Assembly: GCF_000317535.1 (NCBI RefSeq)
Contig: NC_019757.1
Location: 6,464,501-6,528,500, forward strand
DNA length: 64,000 nt
From: Cylindrospermum stagnale PCC 7417
GTDB taxonomy: Bacteria; Cyanobacteriota; Cyanobacteriia; Cyanobacteriales; Nostocaceae
Direction of reading: 5' to 3'
Positions 27,989 through 36,483 of the stretch are shown piece by piece. A program made the position numbers and the translations under genes. The notes under the pieces were generated by a model. The model was not told the origin of the DNA and ran no database searches. It saw only the letters and a list, made by a program, of their open reading frames with translations. The first letter of the stretch is position 1. Every line of letters starts with the position of its first letter.

Positions 27989-29404
27989 TTAAACTAAAGC
28001 TTTTAGCAAAGCCTGAAGTTTAAGTTGCACCTCAGCAAACTCCTTTTCAGGGTCTGAACCGGCGACAATACCAGCACCTGCATAAAGTCTAGCGCGATCG
28101 CCATTGATTAATGCAGAACGAATACCCACAATAAACTCACAGTTACCTTCAGCATCTACCCAACCCAGTGGTGCCGCATATAAACCCCTCTCAAAGCTTT
28201 CGTAACGGCGAATTTCTGCACAAGCAACGTCTCTAGCTGCACCTGCTACCGCTGGTGTAGGATGCAATTGGGCAACAATTTTTAATGGGTGGACATTAGC
28301 AGGAACTACGGCGCTAATGGGTGTCCATAGATGCTGGATATTAGATAATTGTCTCAGACGCGGTGCTAATACCTGGGGTAACAAACCTAGCTGAGATAAA
28401 CGTTGAGTAATGAAATCAATCACCAATTTATGTTCATGCCTTTCTTTGGTACTATTCACTAAACTATTAGCAATATCTGCATCTTCGGCAGGTGTTTTAC
28501 CTCGTGGTGCCGAACCTGCCAAAGCATCTGTAATTAATTGTTGCTTGTGAATACTAATTAAGCGTTCTGGACTGGCACCAATAAAATTTTGCCCCCGACC
28601 ATTGCTTGTAGAAAAAACATAACAATTAGGATATAGTTGTCGCAGGTTATTTAAAGATTTGCCTAAGTTAAAGTGTTTGTTTGACTTAACATCTAGTGCA
28701 TCTGCCAGAACAATTTTGCTTAAATGACTAGAGCGGATTTGTTCTAAAGCTGATACAACTGAACGCTTAAATCGAGCGGCATTCGTGACGGATTTTTTGT
28801 GAAATTGTCCTGGTAAATAATCAATATTGGAAAAAGAATTTTCTAAAGAATTAATAAGTTCAATTTTGGTCTCCAAGTTTTGCAGTATTTTGGTAATATT
28901 AGCGCTAGCATTGATAATTGTATTCGCTACTAATATACAACGCTGATTTTTCACAGCAATTTGCCAACGAGGCAGAAAAATGGTTGCAGATGGAAATGGA
29001 TAATCTGCTTGTTGATTCTGATGAAAAAAGCTGAAGTAACAGAAGAAGTGAGGACCAGCAAAAGGTAGATTAGCGTTACCAAAATTAATAATATTTTTTA
29101 GACAAGTTTTGATAAAATCCTCAGTTTGAGTAAAACGCTCTGAACCATCACCGTGTAATTTGGCTACAGCATCAATGGCGGCGATCGCTTCCCCTTTGCC
29201 CTTATTCTCAAAGTAAAAATTTATTTCATTTGCTTGCGCTAGTTTCTCTAATACAACTAAGGGGTCAACTAAGTTAATCTCCAGGGAAATACTCACAATT
29301 TGCTGGCAATTATGTTGGAGGCAATTTTCCTGAACTGCTGACAGAAATTGATATAGGTCTTTGTGATCTACAAAGAAGTTACTGCGACATTGTGAAACTG
29401 TCAT
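27989..29404 (-). CDS. menF: Isochorismate synthase
   Basis: MenF converts chorismate to isochorismate, the entry step of phylloquinone (vitamin K1) synthesis. The 471-residue chorismate-binding enzyme shows the family core: IVLADALDVKS, FIGASPERLISIHKQQLITDALAGSAPRG, the KERHEHKLVIDFI helix, LHPTPAVAGA, and the C-terminal YAGAGIVAGSDPEKEF. The N-terminal 180 residues are more variable, as in other cyanobacterial members. It is divergent from menA with a 309 bp shared region, which also carries a possible 49-codon ORF directly upstream. Confidence 0.94.
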   Translation of the reverse strand: MTVSQCRSNFFVDHKDLYQFLSAVQENCLQHNCQQIVSISLEINLVDPLVVLEKLAQANEINFYFENKGKGEAIAAIDAVAKLHGDGSERFTQTEDFIKTCLKNIINFGNANLPFAGPHFFCYFSFFHQNQQADYPFPSATIFLPRWQIAVKNQRCILVANTIINASANITKILQNLETKIELINSLENSFSNIDYLPGQFHKKSVTNAARFKRSVVSALEQIRSSHLSKIVLADALDVKSNKHFNLGKSLNNLRQLYPNCYVFSTSNGRGQNFIGASPERLISIHKQQLITDALAGSAPRGKTPAEDADIANSLVNSTKERHEHKLVIDFITQRLSQLGLLPQVLAPRLRQLSNIQHLWTPISAVVPANVHPLKIVAQLHPTPAVAGAARDVACAEIRRYESFERGLYAAPLGWVDAEGNCEFIVGIRSALINGDRARLYAGAGIVAGSDPEKEFAEVQLKLQALLKALV

Positions 29405-29441
29405 ATATCTAGTTATAGTAAATTTTGTTTAAGTTTTCTTC

Positions 29442-29591
29442 CTAAAGAGTAATTAAACGTGGTCGTATTTCTACAGGTAACATATTCAGTCGCCATTTCA
29501 CCAGAGTATGATTTGCCTTGGTCTTGGTGTTCTCAGAACCTGACAAGCCATACCCAGTTTTAGGCGGCAATATCAGGGTAAGTGTTGCCAT
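29442..29591 (-). CDS. Possible small ORF, 49 aa, upstream of menF
   Basis: An ATG at 29591 opens a 49-codon frame (MATLTLILPPKTGYGLSGSE, NTKTKANHTLVKWRLNMLPV, EIRPRLITL) ending 37 bp before the menF start on the same strand. Codon use looks natural and the hydrophobic pattern is protein-like, but there is no clear ribosome site and no family that I recognise. It may be a small gene, a leader peptide or a remnant. The rest of the 309 bp gap holds only the presumed menF and menA promoters. Confidence 0.3.
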   Translation of the reverse strand: MATLTLILPPKTGYGLSGSENTKTKANHTLVKWRLNMLPVEIRPRLITL

Positions 29592-29713
29592 CACCACTTT
29601 TAGCAGCCACAGTAAGAACAGGAGTTTTTGCCCCTGACTAACATTTGGTGTCTCTCAAAATAATAAAATTTAACGTATATCTAAAATTCCAGCAATTTAA
29701 TTAATCACCGCCG

Positions 29714-30613
29714 ATGACTACCAAGCAGATTTTATATCCCAACACTAAATTATGGATGGCAGCGATTAAACCACCAATGTACAGCGTGGCTATTATGCCC
29801 ATTTGGGTAGGAACAGCGGTAGCCTTTGCAGAAACCAAAATTTTTAATGCTGTAGTATTTTCTATTTTTTTAGCCGCCGCGATTTTGATTTTGGCGTGGG
29901 AAAATATCAGTAATGATGTTTTTGATTCGGAAACGGGAATTGATCTAAATAAACACCATTCCCTGGTAAACCTAACTGGCAAAAAATCATTAGTATTTTG
30001 GTTAGGAAATTTGTGTTTAGGGTTGGGTTTGCTGGGGATACTCGCGATCGCCTTTTGGCAACAAGATCCAACCGTGATCGGCATAATTTCGGTTTGCTGT
30101 GGTTTGGGCTATATGTACCAAGGGCCGCCCTTCCGCTTAGGATACCAGGGTTTAGGAGAAATTCTTTGCTTTTTTGCCTTTGGCCCCTTGGGAATGGGGG
30201 CAGCATATTACAGTCAAACTCAAACTTGGTCAATCACGAATTTAGCAGCTTCAGCGGTTGTCGGCATTGCCACAAGTTTAATTTTATTTTGCTCACACTT
30301 TCACCAAGTTAAGGATGACATAGCCGCAGGTAAGCGATCGCCAATTGTCCGGCTTGGTACTGCAAAAGGCGCTTTAGTCTTGATTGGGTTTACAGCTAGC
30401 ATTTATCCCCTGACGCTGCTGTTTGTCTTGTCGGGGCTGTTCCCAGTATGGACATTGTTGAGTTGGGTGAGTTTACCCTTTGCAATTAAATTATGTCGCC
30501 ACGTTCAAGAAAATCACAACCAACCGGAAAAAGTCAATAACTGTAAATTTATCGCCGTCGCGGTGCATTTCTGGAGTTGCTTACTGTTGGGTGTGGGATT
30601 TATCCTTGGCTAA
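29714..30613 (+). CDS. menA: 2-carboxy-1,4-naphthoquinone phytyltransferase
   Basis: MenA attaches a phytyl chain to 1,4-dihydroxy-2-naphthoate in the membrane during phylloquinone synthesis. The 299-residue UbiA-family prenyltransferase has many membrane helices and the two Asp-rich sites: WENISNDVFDSETGID near residues 66-81, and the second loop around CSHFHQVKDDIAAGKRSPIV near 194-213. The stop TAA overlaps the menC start (TAATG), so translation is coupled. The first Asp motif is NDVFD with DxxxD spacing, typical of the family. Confidence 0.94.
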   Translation: MTTKQILYPNTKLWMAAIKPPMYSVAIMPIWVGTAVAFAETKIFNAVVFSIFLAAAILILAWENISNDVFDSETGIDLNKHHSLVNLTGKKSLVFWLGNLCLGLGLLGILAIAFWQQDPTVIGIISVCCGLGYMYQGPPFRLGYQGLGEILCFFAFGPLGMGAAYYSQTQTWSITNLAASAVVGIATSLILFCSHFHQVKDDIAAGKRSPIVRLGTAKGALVLIGFTASIYPLTLLFVLSGLFPVWTLLSWVSLPFAIKLCRHVQENHNQPEKVNNCKFIAVAVHFWSCLLLGVGFILG

Positions 30614-31566
30614 TGCTTTATCAGTTTGAATTTCGTCGTTATCAGCGGAAATTTGCGCCGCCCCTAACTACCAATCATGGCATCTGGGAACACCGCAACA
30701 GCATTATCCTGCGCCTCACAGATGCCAGAGGTAGAGTTGGTTGGGGAGAAATCGCCCCCATCAGTTGGTTTGGTTCGGAAACCCTAAAACAAGCTTTAGA
30801 TTTTTGTCGCCAACTTTCAGGAAAAATCACCTCTGAGGCAATTTTCGCCATTCCCGATGATTTACCAGCCTGTCAATTTGGCTTTGAATCAGCTTTAGAG
30901 AGGGTAGGGGAAAAAATGACGAATCTCCCCACCCTTACCTACAGTGGCTTATTACCAGCGGGGGAAGCGGCAATACATGTATGGCAAAGCTTGTGGGAAC
31001 AGGGATATCGCACATTTAAATGGAAAATTGGCGTTGAGGCGGTTGCAAAAGAACTAGAAGTTTTTAACTTGCTGATTCGCAGCTTACCAAACTCAGCAAA
31101 ACTGCGATTAGATGCTAACGGGGGACTCAGTTATGAAGAAGCCGAATTATGGCTGGAGACTTGCGACAAGTTCAAAGCACAGATTGAATTTATCGAACAA
31201 CCCTTACCGGTTGGGGATTTAGCGGGGATGTTGAGGTTGAGTGAGTGTTATCAGAGTGCGATCGCGTTAGATGAATCCGTCGCCACACTAAAACAACTCG
31301 AAAGCTGCTTCCAGCAAGGTTGGCGAGGAATATTTGTGATTAAAGTAGCGATCGCCGGTTCACCATCTCGTCTACGCCAATTTTGCCAGCAGCATCAACT
31401 CGATTTGGTCTTTTCCTCCGTCTTTGAAACCGCAATTGGTAGACAAGCCGCCCTCCAGCTAGCAGCAGAGTTATCTCCCCAAAATCGCGCAGTAGGTTTT
31501 GGTACCAACCACTTTTTTGCACCAGAAAAATCAAACTGGCTACAAAGTCTATGGAACGAGTTTTAG
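30613..31566 (+). CDS. menC: o-Succinylbenzoate synthase
   Basis: MenC, an enolase-superfamily dehydratase, forms o-succinylbenzoate. From the ATG at 30613, which overlaps the menA stop, the protein has 317 residues. Catalytic motifs are TFKWKIGVEAVAKE (first active-site lysine), LRLDANGGLSYEEAE (metal Asp), IEFIEQPLP (metal Glu), IALDESVATL (metal Asp), and FVIKVAIAGSP (second lysine). An upstream TTG in the same frame falls within menA and is unlikely to be used. Its end overlaps menE by 16 bp, so menA-menC-menE form one tightly packed operon. Confidence 0.95.
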   Translation: MLYQFEFRRYQRKFAPPLTTNHGIWEHRNSIILRLTDARGRVGWGEIAPISWFGSETLKQALDFCRQLSGKITSEAIFAIPDDLPACQFGFESALERVGEKMTNLPTLTYSGLLPAGEAAIHVWQSLWEQGYRTFKWKIGVEAVAKELEVFNLLIRSLPNSAKLRLDANGGLSYEEAELWLETCDKFKAQIEFIEQPLPVGDLAGMLRLSECYQSAIALDESVATLKQLESCFQQGWRGIFVIKVAIAGSPSRLRQFCQQHQLDLVFSSVFETAIGRQAALQLAAELSPQNRAVGFGTNHFFAPEKSNWLQSLWNEF

Positions 31567-32921
31567 ATTATCTGAAAAATTTAGAAAATCATACTTGGCT
31601 GATTGCTGATAACAGTGATAAATTTCAGCAAATAGCAGCAGAATTATATTTAGAACTAATCCAAAAAAGCCCACAAAAAATCATCTTAGCCGAACGAGAA
31701 CCAGTGCGGTTTTTAGCAAGTTTTATCGCCGCTTGTGCCGCTAACTGCCCAGTTTTTCTTTGTAACCCCGATTGGGGAAAACAAGAATGGCAACAAGTCT
31801 TTGATTTAGTACAGCCAGATATAATTTTAGGAATGGAAAACGAGCATTATTACCAATTACCAATTACCAATTACCAATTACCAATTCCTCACAGTATCAT
31901 GATTCCCACAGGTGGATCATCAGGACAAATTAAATTTGCCATCCACACGTGGGAAACTCTCATAGCATCCGTCCAAGGATTTACAGCATATTTTCAGCTA
32001 AAACAAGTTAATTCTGTGTGTGTATTGCCGCTATATCACGTTAGCGGATTAATGCAATTTATGCGCTCTTTTACAACTGGTGGTAAACTAGCTATTCTTC
32101 CATTTAAACTATTAGAATCTAGTCAAATAGATAATATTCAACCCGCAGACTTTTTTATATCTTTAGTCCCAACTCAATTACAACATTTATTAGAATCCCC
32201 AGAATTAACTCAATGGATCAGCCAATTTCAAACAGTACTTTTAGGAGGTGCGCCAGCTTGGGAAGAACTACTAGAAAAATCGAGATTCCACAACATTAAA
32301 TTAGCACCAACCTATGGGATGACAGAAACCGCCTCCCAAATCGCCACCCTCAAACCTGATGATTTTCTCAAAGGCAAAATTAGCAGTGGTCAAATTCTCC
32401 CCCATGCCCAAGTAACAATTCACAATCAAAAGGGAGAAATCTTAAAACCAAATCAAACAGGAAATATCAAGATTCAGTCCACATCCCTAGCCCTTGGTTA
32501 CTATCCACAACCTTGGGAAAATCAAGATAAATTTTCAATAGATGACTTAGGCTATTTAGATGAAAAAGGTTATTTAAATATCGTCGGACGTAGTAGCAAT
32601 AAAATTATTTCTGGTGGAGAAAATATCTATCCCGCAGAAATTGAATTAGCCATAAGACAAACAAACATAGTTGCTGATATTTGTGTAATTGGCATCCCAG
32701 ATAAACACTGGGGACAAGCCGTAACAGCCATTTACATTCCCAAAAACTCAAACACATCAACCTTACAAATCCAAACACTACTCAAAGACAAACTCAGCAA
32801 ATTCAAAATCCCTAAATACTGGATTCCCCTACAAACCTTACCCCGCAACGCCCAAGGCAAAATCAACCATCAACAACTACAACAAATCGCCCAAAAATTC
32901 CTCTCAAATCCCATCACATAA
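31551..32921 (+). CDS. menE: 2-succinylbenzoate-CoA ligase
   Basis: MenE, an adenylate-forming ligase, activates o-succinylbenzoate with CoA. The 456 residues include the P-loop [36 protein letters not shown], the hinge-region [26 protein letters not shown], and the C-terminal catalytic lysine region [11 protein letters not shown]. The start overlaps menC by 16 bp. The end overlaps the convergent menI by 8 bp. A 7-base tandem repeat tract (31850-31884) lies inside the gene and encodes [13 protein letters not shown] around residue 105, just before the P-loop. Confidence 0.94.
   Translation: MERVLDYLKNLENHTWLIADNSDKFQQIAAELYLELIQKSPQKIILAEREPVRFLASFIAACAANCPVFLCNPDWGKQEWQQVFDLVQPDIILGMENEHYYQLPITNYQLPIPHSIMIPTGGSSGQIKFAIHTWETLIASVQGFTAYFQLKQVNSVCVLPLYHVSGLMQFMRSFTTGGKLAILPFKLLESSQIDNIQPADFFISLVPTQLQHLLESPELTQWISQFQTVLLGGAPAWEELLEKSRFHNIKLAPTYGMTETASQIATLKPDDFLKGKISSGQILPHAQVTIHNQKGEILKPNQTGNIKIQSTSLALGYYPQPWENQDKFSIDDLGYLDEKGYLNIVGRSSNKIISGGENIYPAEIELAIRQTNIVADICVIGIPDKHWGQAVTAIYIPKNSNTSTLQIQTLLKDKLSKFKIPKYWIPLQTLPRNAQGKINHQQLQQIAQKFLSNPIT
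31850..31884 (+). repeat. Heptanucleotide short tandem repeat (STRR) inside menE
   Basis: Five perfect copies of TTACCAA occupy 31850-31884, 35 bp. Heptameric STRR sequences are typical of heterocystous cyanobacteria and are usually intergenic. Here the tract is translated as a QLPITNY-type repeat between the N-terminal domain and the phosphate-binding loop of MenE. Confidence 0.92.
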
Positions 32922-33363
32922 TCTCCTCCCTTAACCTTCTTCTCTCTGCGCCCTCTGCGTCTCTGCGGTTCGTTTCCAACCACTGACTGATATCATCAGA
33001 CAATTCCTGCTTACTTCTAGTACCCGCATCAATACAAACATGCCGAGTAATTGCCTTAGCCACTACAAAATTATCCACTGTAATTTCATAAGCAATTTCA
33101 AACTTACCGACACCTAGTTTTTGGGGTACTAAACTAATCACCAAATTATCCCCACAAAACATCGGGCGAAAGAAATCTACACTAGCCTGAACAACAGGAA
33201 AAGCCACAGATGGATTAGTAAAAAAATCTTTAATATTAATACCAGATACCCCTAGAGATGCTTCATAAGCCTCATGACAAATGCTCAAAACATTAGCAAA
33301 ATAAACTACCCCAGCAGCATCAGTATCTTGAAAGTGAACGGTGCGGTTATATGTAAAAACCAT
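32914..33363 (-). CDS. menI: 1,4-dihydroxy-2-naphthoyl-CoA hydrolase
   Basis: This hotdog-fold thioesterase releases 1,4-dihydroxy-2-naphthoate from CoA in phylloquinone synthesis. The 149-residue protein has the 4-hydroxybenzoyl-CoA-thioesterase-type motif [26 protein letters not shown] with the catalytic Asp, and [22 protein letters not shown]. The last 18 residues or so, [17 protein letters not shown], are encoded by a dispersed ACGCAGAGGGCGCAGAGAG repeat, so the original C-terminus has been extended. It is convergent with menE and overlaps it by 8 bp. Confidence 0.93.
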   Translation of the reverse strand: MVFTYNRTVHFQDTDAAGVVYFANVLSICHEAYEASLGVSGINIKDFFTNPSVAFPVVQASVDFFRPMFCGDNLVISLVPQKLGVGKFEIAYEITVDNFVVAKAITRHVCIDAGTRSKQELSDDISQWLETNRRDAEGAERRRLREEIM

Positions 33364-33462
33364 TTTGCAAAATTTCCTCTTAAAAACAAAAAGCAGACAT
33401 CTTGCCTGCTCTACAAACTAATTTTACTGTGCCACTGCGAGATTAGTGATCGCACTGCACTG

Positions 33463-34128
33463 TTAATTGCTCTTATTTTCATTTATCATCGTAATCGTGT
33501 CAACATTCACCTGAGAGCCACTTAGTGCTATAAATGCAACTTTCTGGGCATCAATATCTGGTTGTAATGAACCTGACACTAAATTAACAACAGACTCTAT
33601 AAAGCTTCCAAGGCGCGGAAGAATAATCAAAACAGAAATCACTAAGCCAGCTATGGAAATAAATAGCTCACTAAATGGAAGAATGTTTCCTAAAATGTTT
33701 CCTAATAGTGGTAACACAATAAGAACTGTGAGACATATACTCAGAAAATACTTGACTTGATCAATATCATCTTCTGCTTTCTTAGCTTCTCGTGCAATAA
33801 AGCTTACATCATCATCATTTTTTGTATAGTATTTTAGAGTGGTAACTTTGTTTTCCGAACTCTGAACTATGAATCTAAACCCTACTCTTTCTTGGGGTCT
33901 TATGGTGCCTATTTTATATTTCTTCTCATTTTTACCCAGGTTTGGAATGTTCATCTCCTCAAACCCTATCTCTGGTGCAATCCTCTGAGGCTCGAAAAAT
34001 ACATCAAGGATTTCACTATCATCTGTAAACTCAAATCTTATCTCTTGGTTCTTAACTTGCTGATTGCCTGTATTCTCTACGTCAAAAAGAGCATAAAACA
34101 TATTTTTGGCTGGTTTACCGTCGTACAA
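33463..34128 (-). CDS. Membrane protein, probable 3-prime half of a frameshifted gene
   Basis: The frame encodes 221 residues from a TTG at 34128 and remains open further upstream as KQLSYTEVIKGGIIGTIEKD...GSILYDGK. It has a soluble beta-rich domain (NMFYALFDVENTGNQQV, EIRFEFTDDSEILDVF) and two C-terminal membrane helices (YFLSICLTVLIVLPLLGNIL; LFISIAGLVISVLIILP). Domains with an L-SY-V(I) strand, a DGK motif and an NTGN motif are known after a single membrane helix in other bacterial proteins. That is exactly what the -1 frame upstream (34182-34454) supplies, so the two are probably one gene. Function unknown. Confidence 0.6.
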   Translation of the reverse strand: MYDGKPAKNMFYALFDVENTGNQQVKNQEIRFEFTDDSEILDVFFEPQRIAPEIGFEEMNIPNLGKNEKKYKIGTIRPQERVGFRFIVQSSENKVTTLKYYTKNDDDVSFIAREAKKAEDDIDQVKYFLSICLTVLIVLPLLGNILGNILPFSELFISIAGLVISVLIILPRLGSFIESVVNLVSGSLQPDIDAQKVAFIALSGSQVNVDTITMINENKSN

Positions 34129-34181
34129 AATGCTACCTTTCTTCTCAACATCTTTCTCAATAGTGCCGATAATTCCACCTT

Positions 34182-34454
34182 TTATAACTTCAGTATAGGA
34201 AAGCTGTTTTTGGGTTCATTTCTCTTCTTAATATTTTCCACAACTATATTTGCTAAAAATCCTAAGATGGCAGAAACAACCGCAATAATAATTCCGTTAC
34301 CCAGTTCGTTGGAACTAGGTAAAGATTGACTTGTTTTACTGGTTGCTTGACTAACAACCTGCGCGTAAGAGGACAGGGATAAAACTTGGGAAATAAAACA
34401 AAATGTGAAAATGCTTGCTGTAAAAAAAAATGCAAACCTAATGTTTTTGCTCAT
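34182..34454 (-). CDS. Signal/membrane segment, probable 5-prime half of the same gene
   Basis: The 90-residue frame begins with a signal-like segment (FAFFFTASIFTFCFISQVLS) followed by a membrane helix (GIIIAVVSAILGFLANIVVENIKKRN), then ends abruptly. Around the sequence CCCAAAAACAGC near 34205-34216 a -1 shift would continue as KQLSYTEV into the frame of 33463-34128. The joined product would be about 310 residues with a natural topology: N-terminal membrane anchor, beta domain, two C-terminal helices. This may be a mutation, a sequencing error or ribosomal slippage on the A5 run. Confidence 0.6.
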   Translation of the reverse strand: MSKNIRFAFFFTASIFTFCFISQVLSLSSYAQVVSQATSKTSQSLPSSNELGNGIIIAVVSAILGFLANIVVENIKKRNEPKNSFPILKL

Positions 34455-34790
34455 AATTCAGTAGTGTAGTCGTTTTGTAAATGAAGCAATAAATCGTTCG
34501 GATTGTCCATAAATTATAGAAAGCCAGGAAGAAGTCAAATACAGCCACCCATAACTTTGAAACATTGTATTAACATATAAACCAAAGCGGTCTAACATTA
34601 AATTATACTGTAAGTGCGGTATAATACCTACTGTTGTTGAACAGTACCGTAAATCACTGATATATATCAAGCCCTTTCTACTCCTCCTCAAAATCTCCTT
34701 TTCTCAATTCTGCGATCGCATCATCCGAGTCAAACACCTGAGTCACCACCGGAAAAAGAGTTATATTTACTACAGCCAATGGGATAAGTT

Positions 34791-35429
34791 ATGACTCAAG
34801 CCTTAACCAAACCGATAACCTTTGATGAATTTATTACTTGGTATCCAGAGAATACGGGACAACGCTATGAATTACATGATGGGGAAATTGTAGAAAAGCC
34901 TAAGCCAACTGGCAAACATTCAAAAATAGCTGGGTTTATCTCTGGCAAGCTATTTATAGAAATTGAACGCTTGCAACTGCCTTACTTTATTCCAAAAGAA
35001 TGCGTCATCAAGCCAGCACAAGAGTCAGGATATGAGCCAGATGTAATTATTTTAGATGGGCAAAAAGTTGATAGGGTAGAACCTCGATGGGAGAGGGAAT
35101 CTATCATTACATTAGGAACATCTATTCCATTAGTTGTAGAGATTGTTTCCACCAATTGGGAAGATGACTACGCCAGAAAATTGGAAGATTACGAGTTGCT
35201 GGGTATACAAGAATATTGGATTGCGGATTATTTGGCATTGGGTGGTAGAAAATTTATCGGCAATCCCAAACAACCAACTTTCTCTGTTTATTCATTACTT
35301 AATGGGGAGTATCAGGTTAGCCAATTTAGAGGTGATGACAGAATAATATCACCAACTTTCCCAGAATTGAGTTTAACGGCCAGACAAATTTTTCAAGCGG
35401 GTGAACTCAAGCCTCAGAATGAATTTTGA
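34791..35429 (+). CDS. Uma2 family (DUF820) putative endonuclease
   Basis: Uma2 proteins have a PD-(D/E)XK nuclease fold and are hugely expanded in cyanobacteria; their role is unknown. The 212 residues contain FDEFITWYPENTGQRYELHDGEIVE, YEPDVIILDG, the catalytic-type strand PLVVEIVSTNWEDDYARKLEDYELLGIQEYWIAD, and a C-terminal GELKPQ tail. A paralog lies head-to-tail convergent at 35539-36159 with about 60% visible identity, pointing to a local inverted duplication. The ATG at 34791 matches the paralog start. Confidence 0.93.
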   Translation: MTQALTKPITFDEFITWYPENTGQRYELHDGEIVEKPKPTGKHSKIAGFISGKLFIEIERLQLPYFIPKECVIKPAQESGYEPDVIILDGQKVDRVEPRWERESIITLGTSIPLVVEIVSTNWEDDYARKLEDYELLGIQEYWIADYLALGGRKFIGNPKQPTFSVYSLLNGEYQVSQFRGDDRIISPTFPELSLTARQIFQAGELKPQNEF

Positions 35430-35473
35430 GTCTAATAGCACTCATTCGCCTAAAGACGACTAAAAAAATTCCT

Positions 35474-35491
35474 AGTCCGTTTTAACGGACT
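35474..35491. terminator. Bidirectional hairpin between convergent Uma2 genes
   Basis: AGTCCGTT-TT-AACGGACT is a perfect 8 bp stem with a 2-base loop, preceded by TAAAAAAATTCCT and followed by TTAGTTATTAG. It lies 44 bp after the plus-strand Uma2 stop and 47 bp from the minus-strand Uma2 stop, in the right place to end both transcripts. Confidence 0.6.
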
Positions 35492-35538
35492 TTAGTTATT
35501 AGCCTTGAACTTGAGTTCAGGGCGGGTTAAATCTACAA

Positions 35539-36159
35539 CTAAATCGTCATACCAGCCTGAAAAATCTCTTCAGCAGTCAAACTCAACCCTGGCAAAGTTG
35601 GTGATATTATCTGGTCATTACCCTTAAACTGACTAACTTGGTATTCACCCTCAATAAAAGAATAAATTGATATAGTTGGCTGTTTGGGATTACCGATGAA
35701 GCGCCTACCACCCAATGCCAAATAATCAACAATCCAATATTCAGGAATACCTATTTCCTCATAGTCATTCACCTTGGTTAAGTAATCAGTTCTCCAGTTG
35801 GTGCTGACAACCTCAACTACCAAAGGAACTGAAGCCGCTTGGCTAACTGTAGATCCTTTCTTCCAAAACGGTTCGTTAACCAAGTTGGAGCGATTTAATA
35901 GCAGAATATCCGGTGAATAGGCGGAGTCTGCTTCAGGGGGTTTAACAAATGCAGTCTTAGGAATCAAATAAGGAAGCTTTAGCCGTTTATATTCTGTGAC
36001 TAGTTCTTCAACTAAAAATCCAACAATCTCCTCATGATCTCCTACTGGCGGCGTCATTTCAACTATTACCCCATTGTGAAGTTCGTAGCGTACCCCTGTC
36101 TCAGGATACCAATCTATAAATTCTTCAAAGGTTACTGGTTTTGTTAAGGCTTGAACCAT
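35539..36159 (-). CDS. Uma2 family (DUF820) putative endonuclease
   Basis: The 206-residue paralog of the gene at 34791 has VTFEEFIDWYPETGVRYELHNGVIVEM, YSPDILLLNRSN, PLVVEVVSTNWRTDYLTKVNDYEEIGIPEYWIVDYLALGGRRF and the same LSLTAEEIFQAG ending. The putative PD-(D/E)XK residues (Asp of SPDILLL, Glu and Trp-Arg region of VVEVVSTNW) are intact. It is convergent with its paralog. The function of the family is not established. Confidence 0.93.
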   Translation of the reverse strand: MVQALTKPVTFEEFIDWYPETGVRYELHNGVIVEMTPPVGDHEEIVGFLVEELVTEYKRLKLPYLIPKTAFVKPPEADSAYSPDILLLNRSNLVNEPFWKKGSTVSQAASVPLVVEVVSTNWRTDYLTKVNDYEEIGIPEYWIVDYLALGGRRFIGNPKQPTISIYSFIEGEYQVSQFKGNDQIISPTLPGLSLTAEEIFQAGMTI

Positions 36160-36348
36160 AATTCACCTCTCTCGGTGGCTGCTATTATTGTAAGTCCTTT
36201 CCATTAGGTGCTGTTTGAGTTCTGGCAGTATACAGCAAATTGCAGGTAAATGAGGTACAGATATAAATAATAAAACTCTTGTAGGGTAGGCAGCGTTCGA
36301 CTGAGCGCTCACGCCGAAGTCTTGCCTGCCCTTCTGTATCTCACTCAG

Positions 36349-36483
36349 ATGAAATCTGCTGTATCATCTCTTCTGCCAATGACTGAACAATCAGCCACTC
36401 AGAATGTTGTTAACGCTAACTGTCCAGAATTTTCGATTGCTACTCAATTAAGGGGTTATAGATATCCTCAGAACTGGGATTGA
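36349..36483 (+). CDS. Possible 44 aa ORF opposite the HopA1 gene end
   Basis: An ATG at 36349 opens MKSAVSSLLPMTEQSATQNV, VNANCPEFSIATQLRGYRYP, QNWD. It is rich in Ser/Thr with one Cys, and overlaps the last 44 bp of the HopA1-family gene on the other strand. It is reported only because the adjacent enzyme pair may act on a ribosomal peptide. There is no ribosome site and no family match that I know. The remaining 280 bp between the Uma2 and HopA1 genes hold dispersed repeats. Confidence 0.15.
   Translation: MKSAVSSLLPMTEQSATQNVVNANCPEFSIATQLRGYRYPQNWD

Noticed and set aside
34458-34691. Minus-strand 77-codon frame upstream of the frameshifted membrane gene
   Set aside because: It has no ribosome site, no domain, and lies in a region better explained as promoter DNA.
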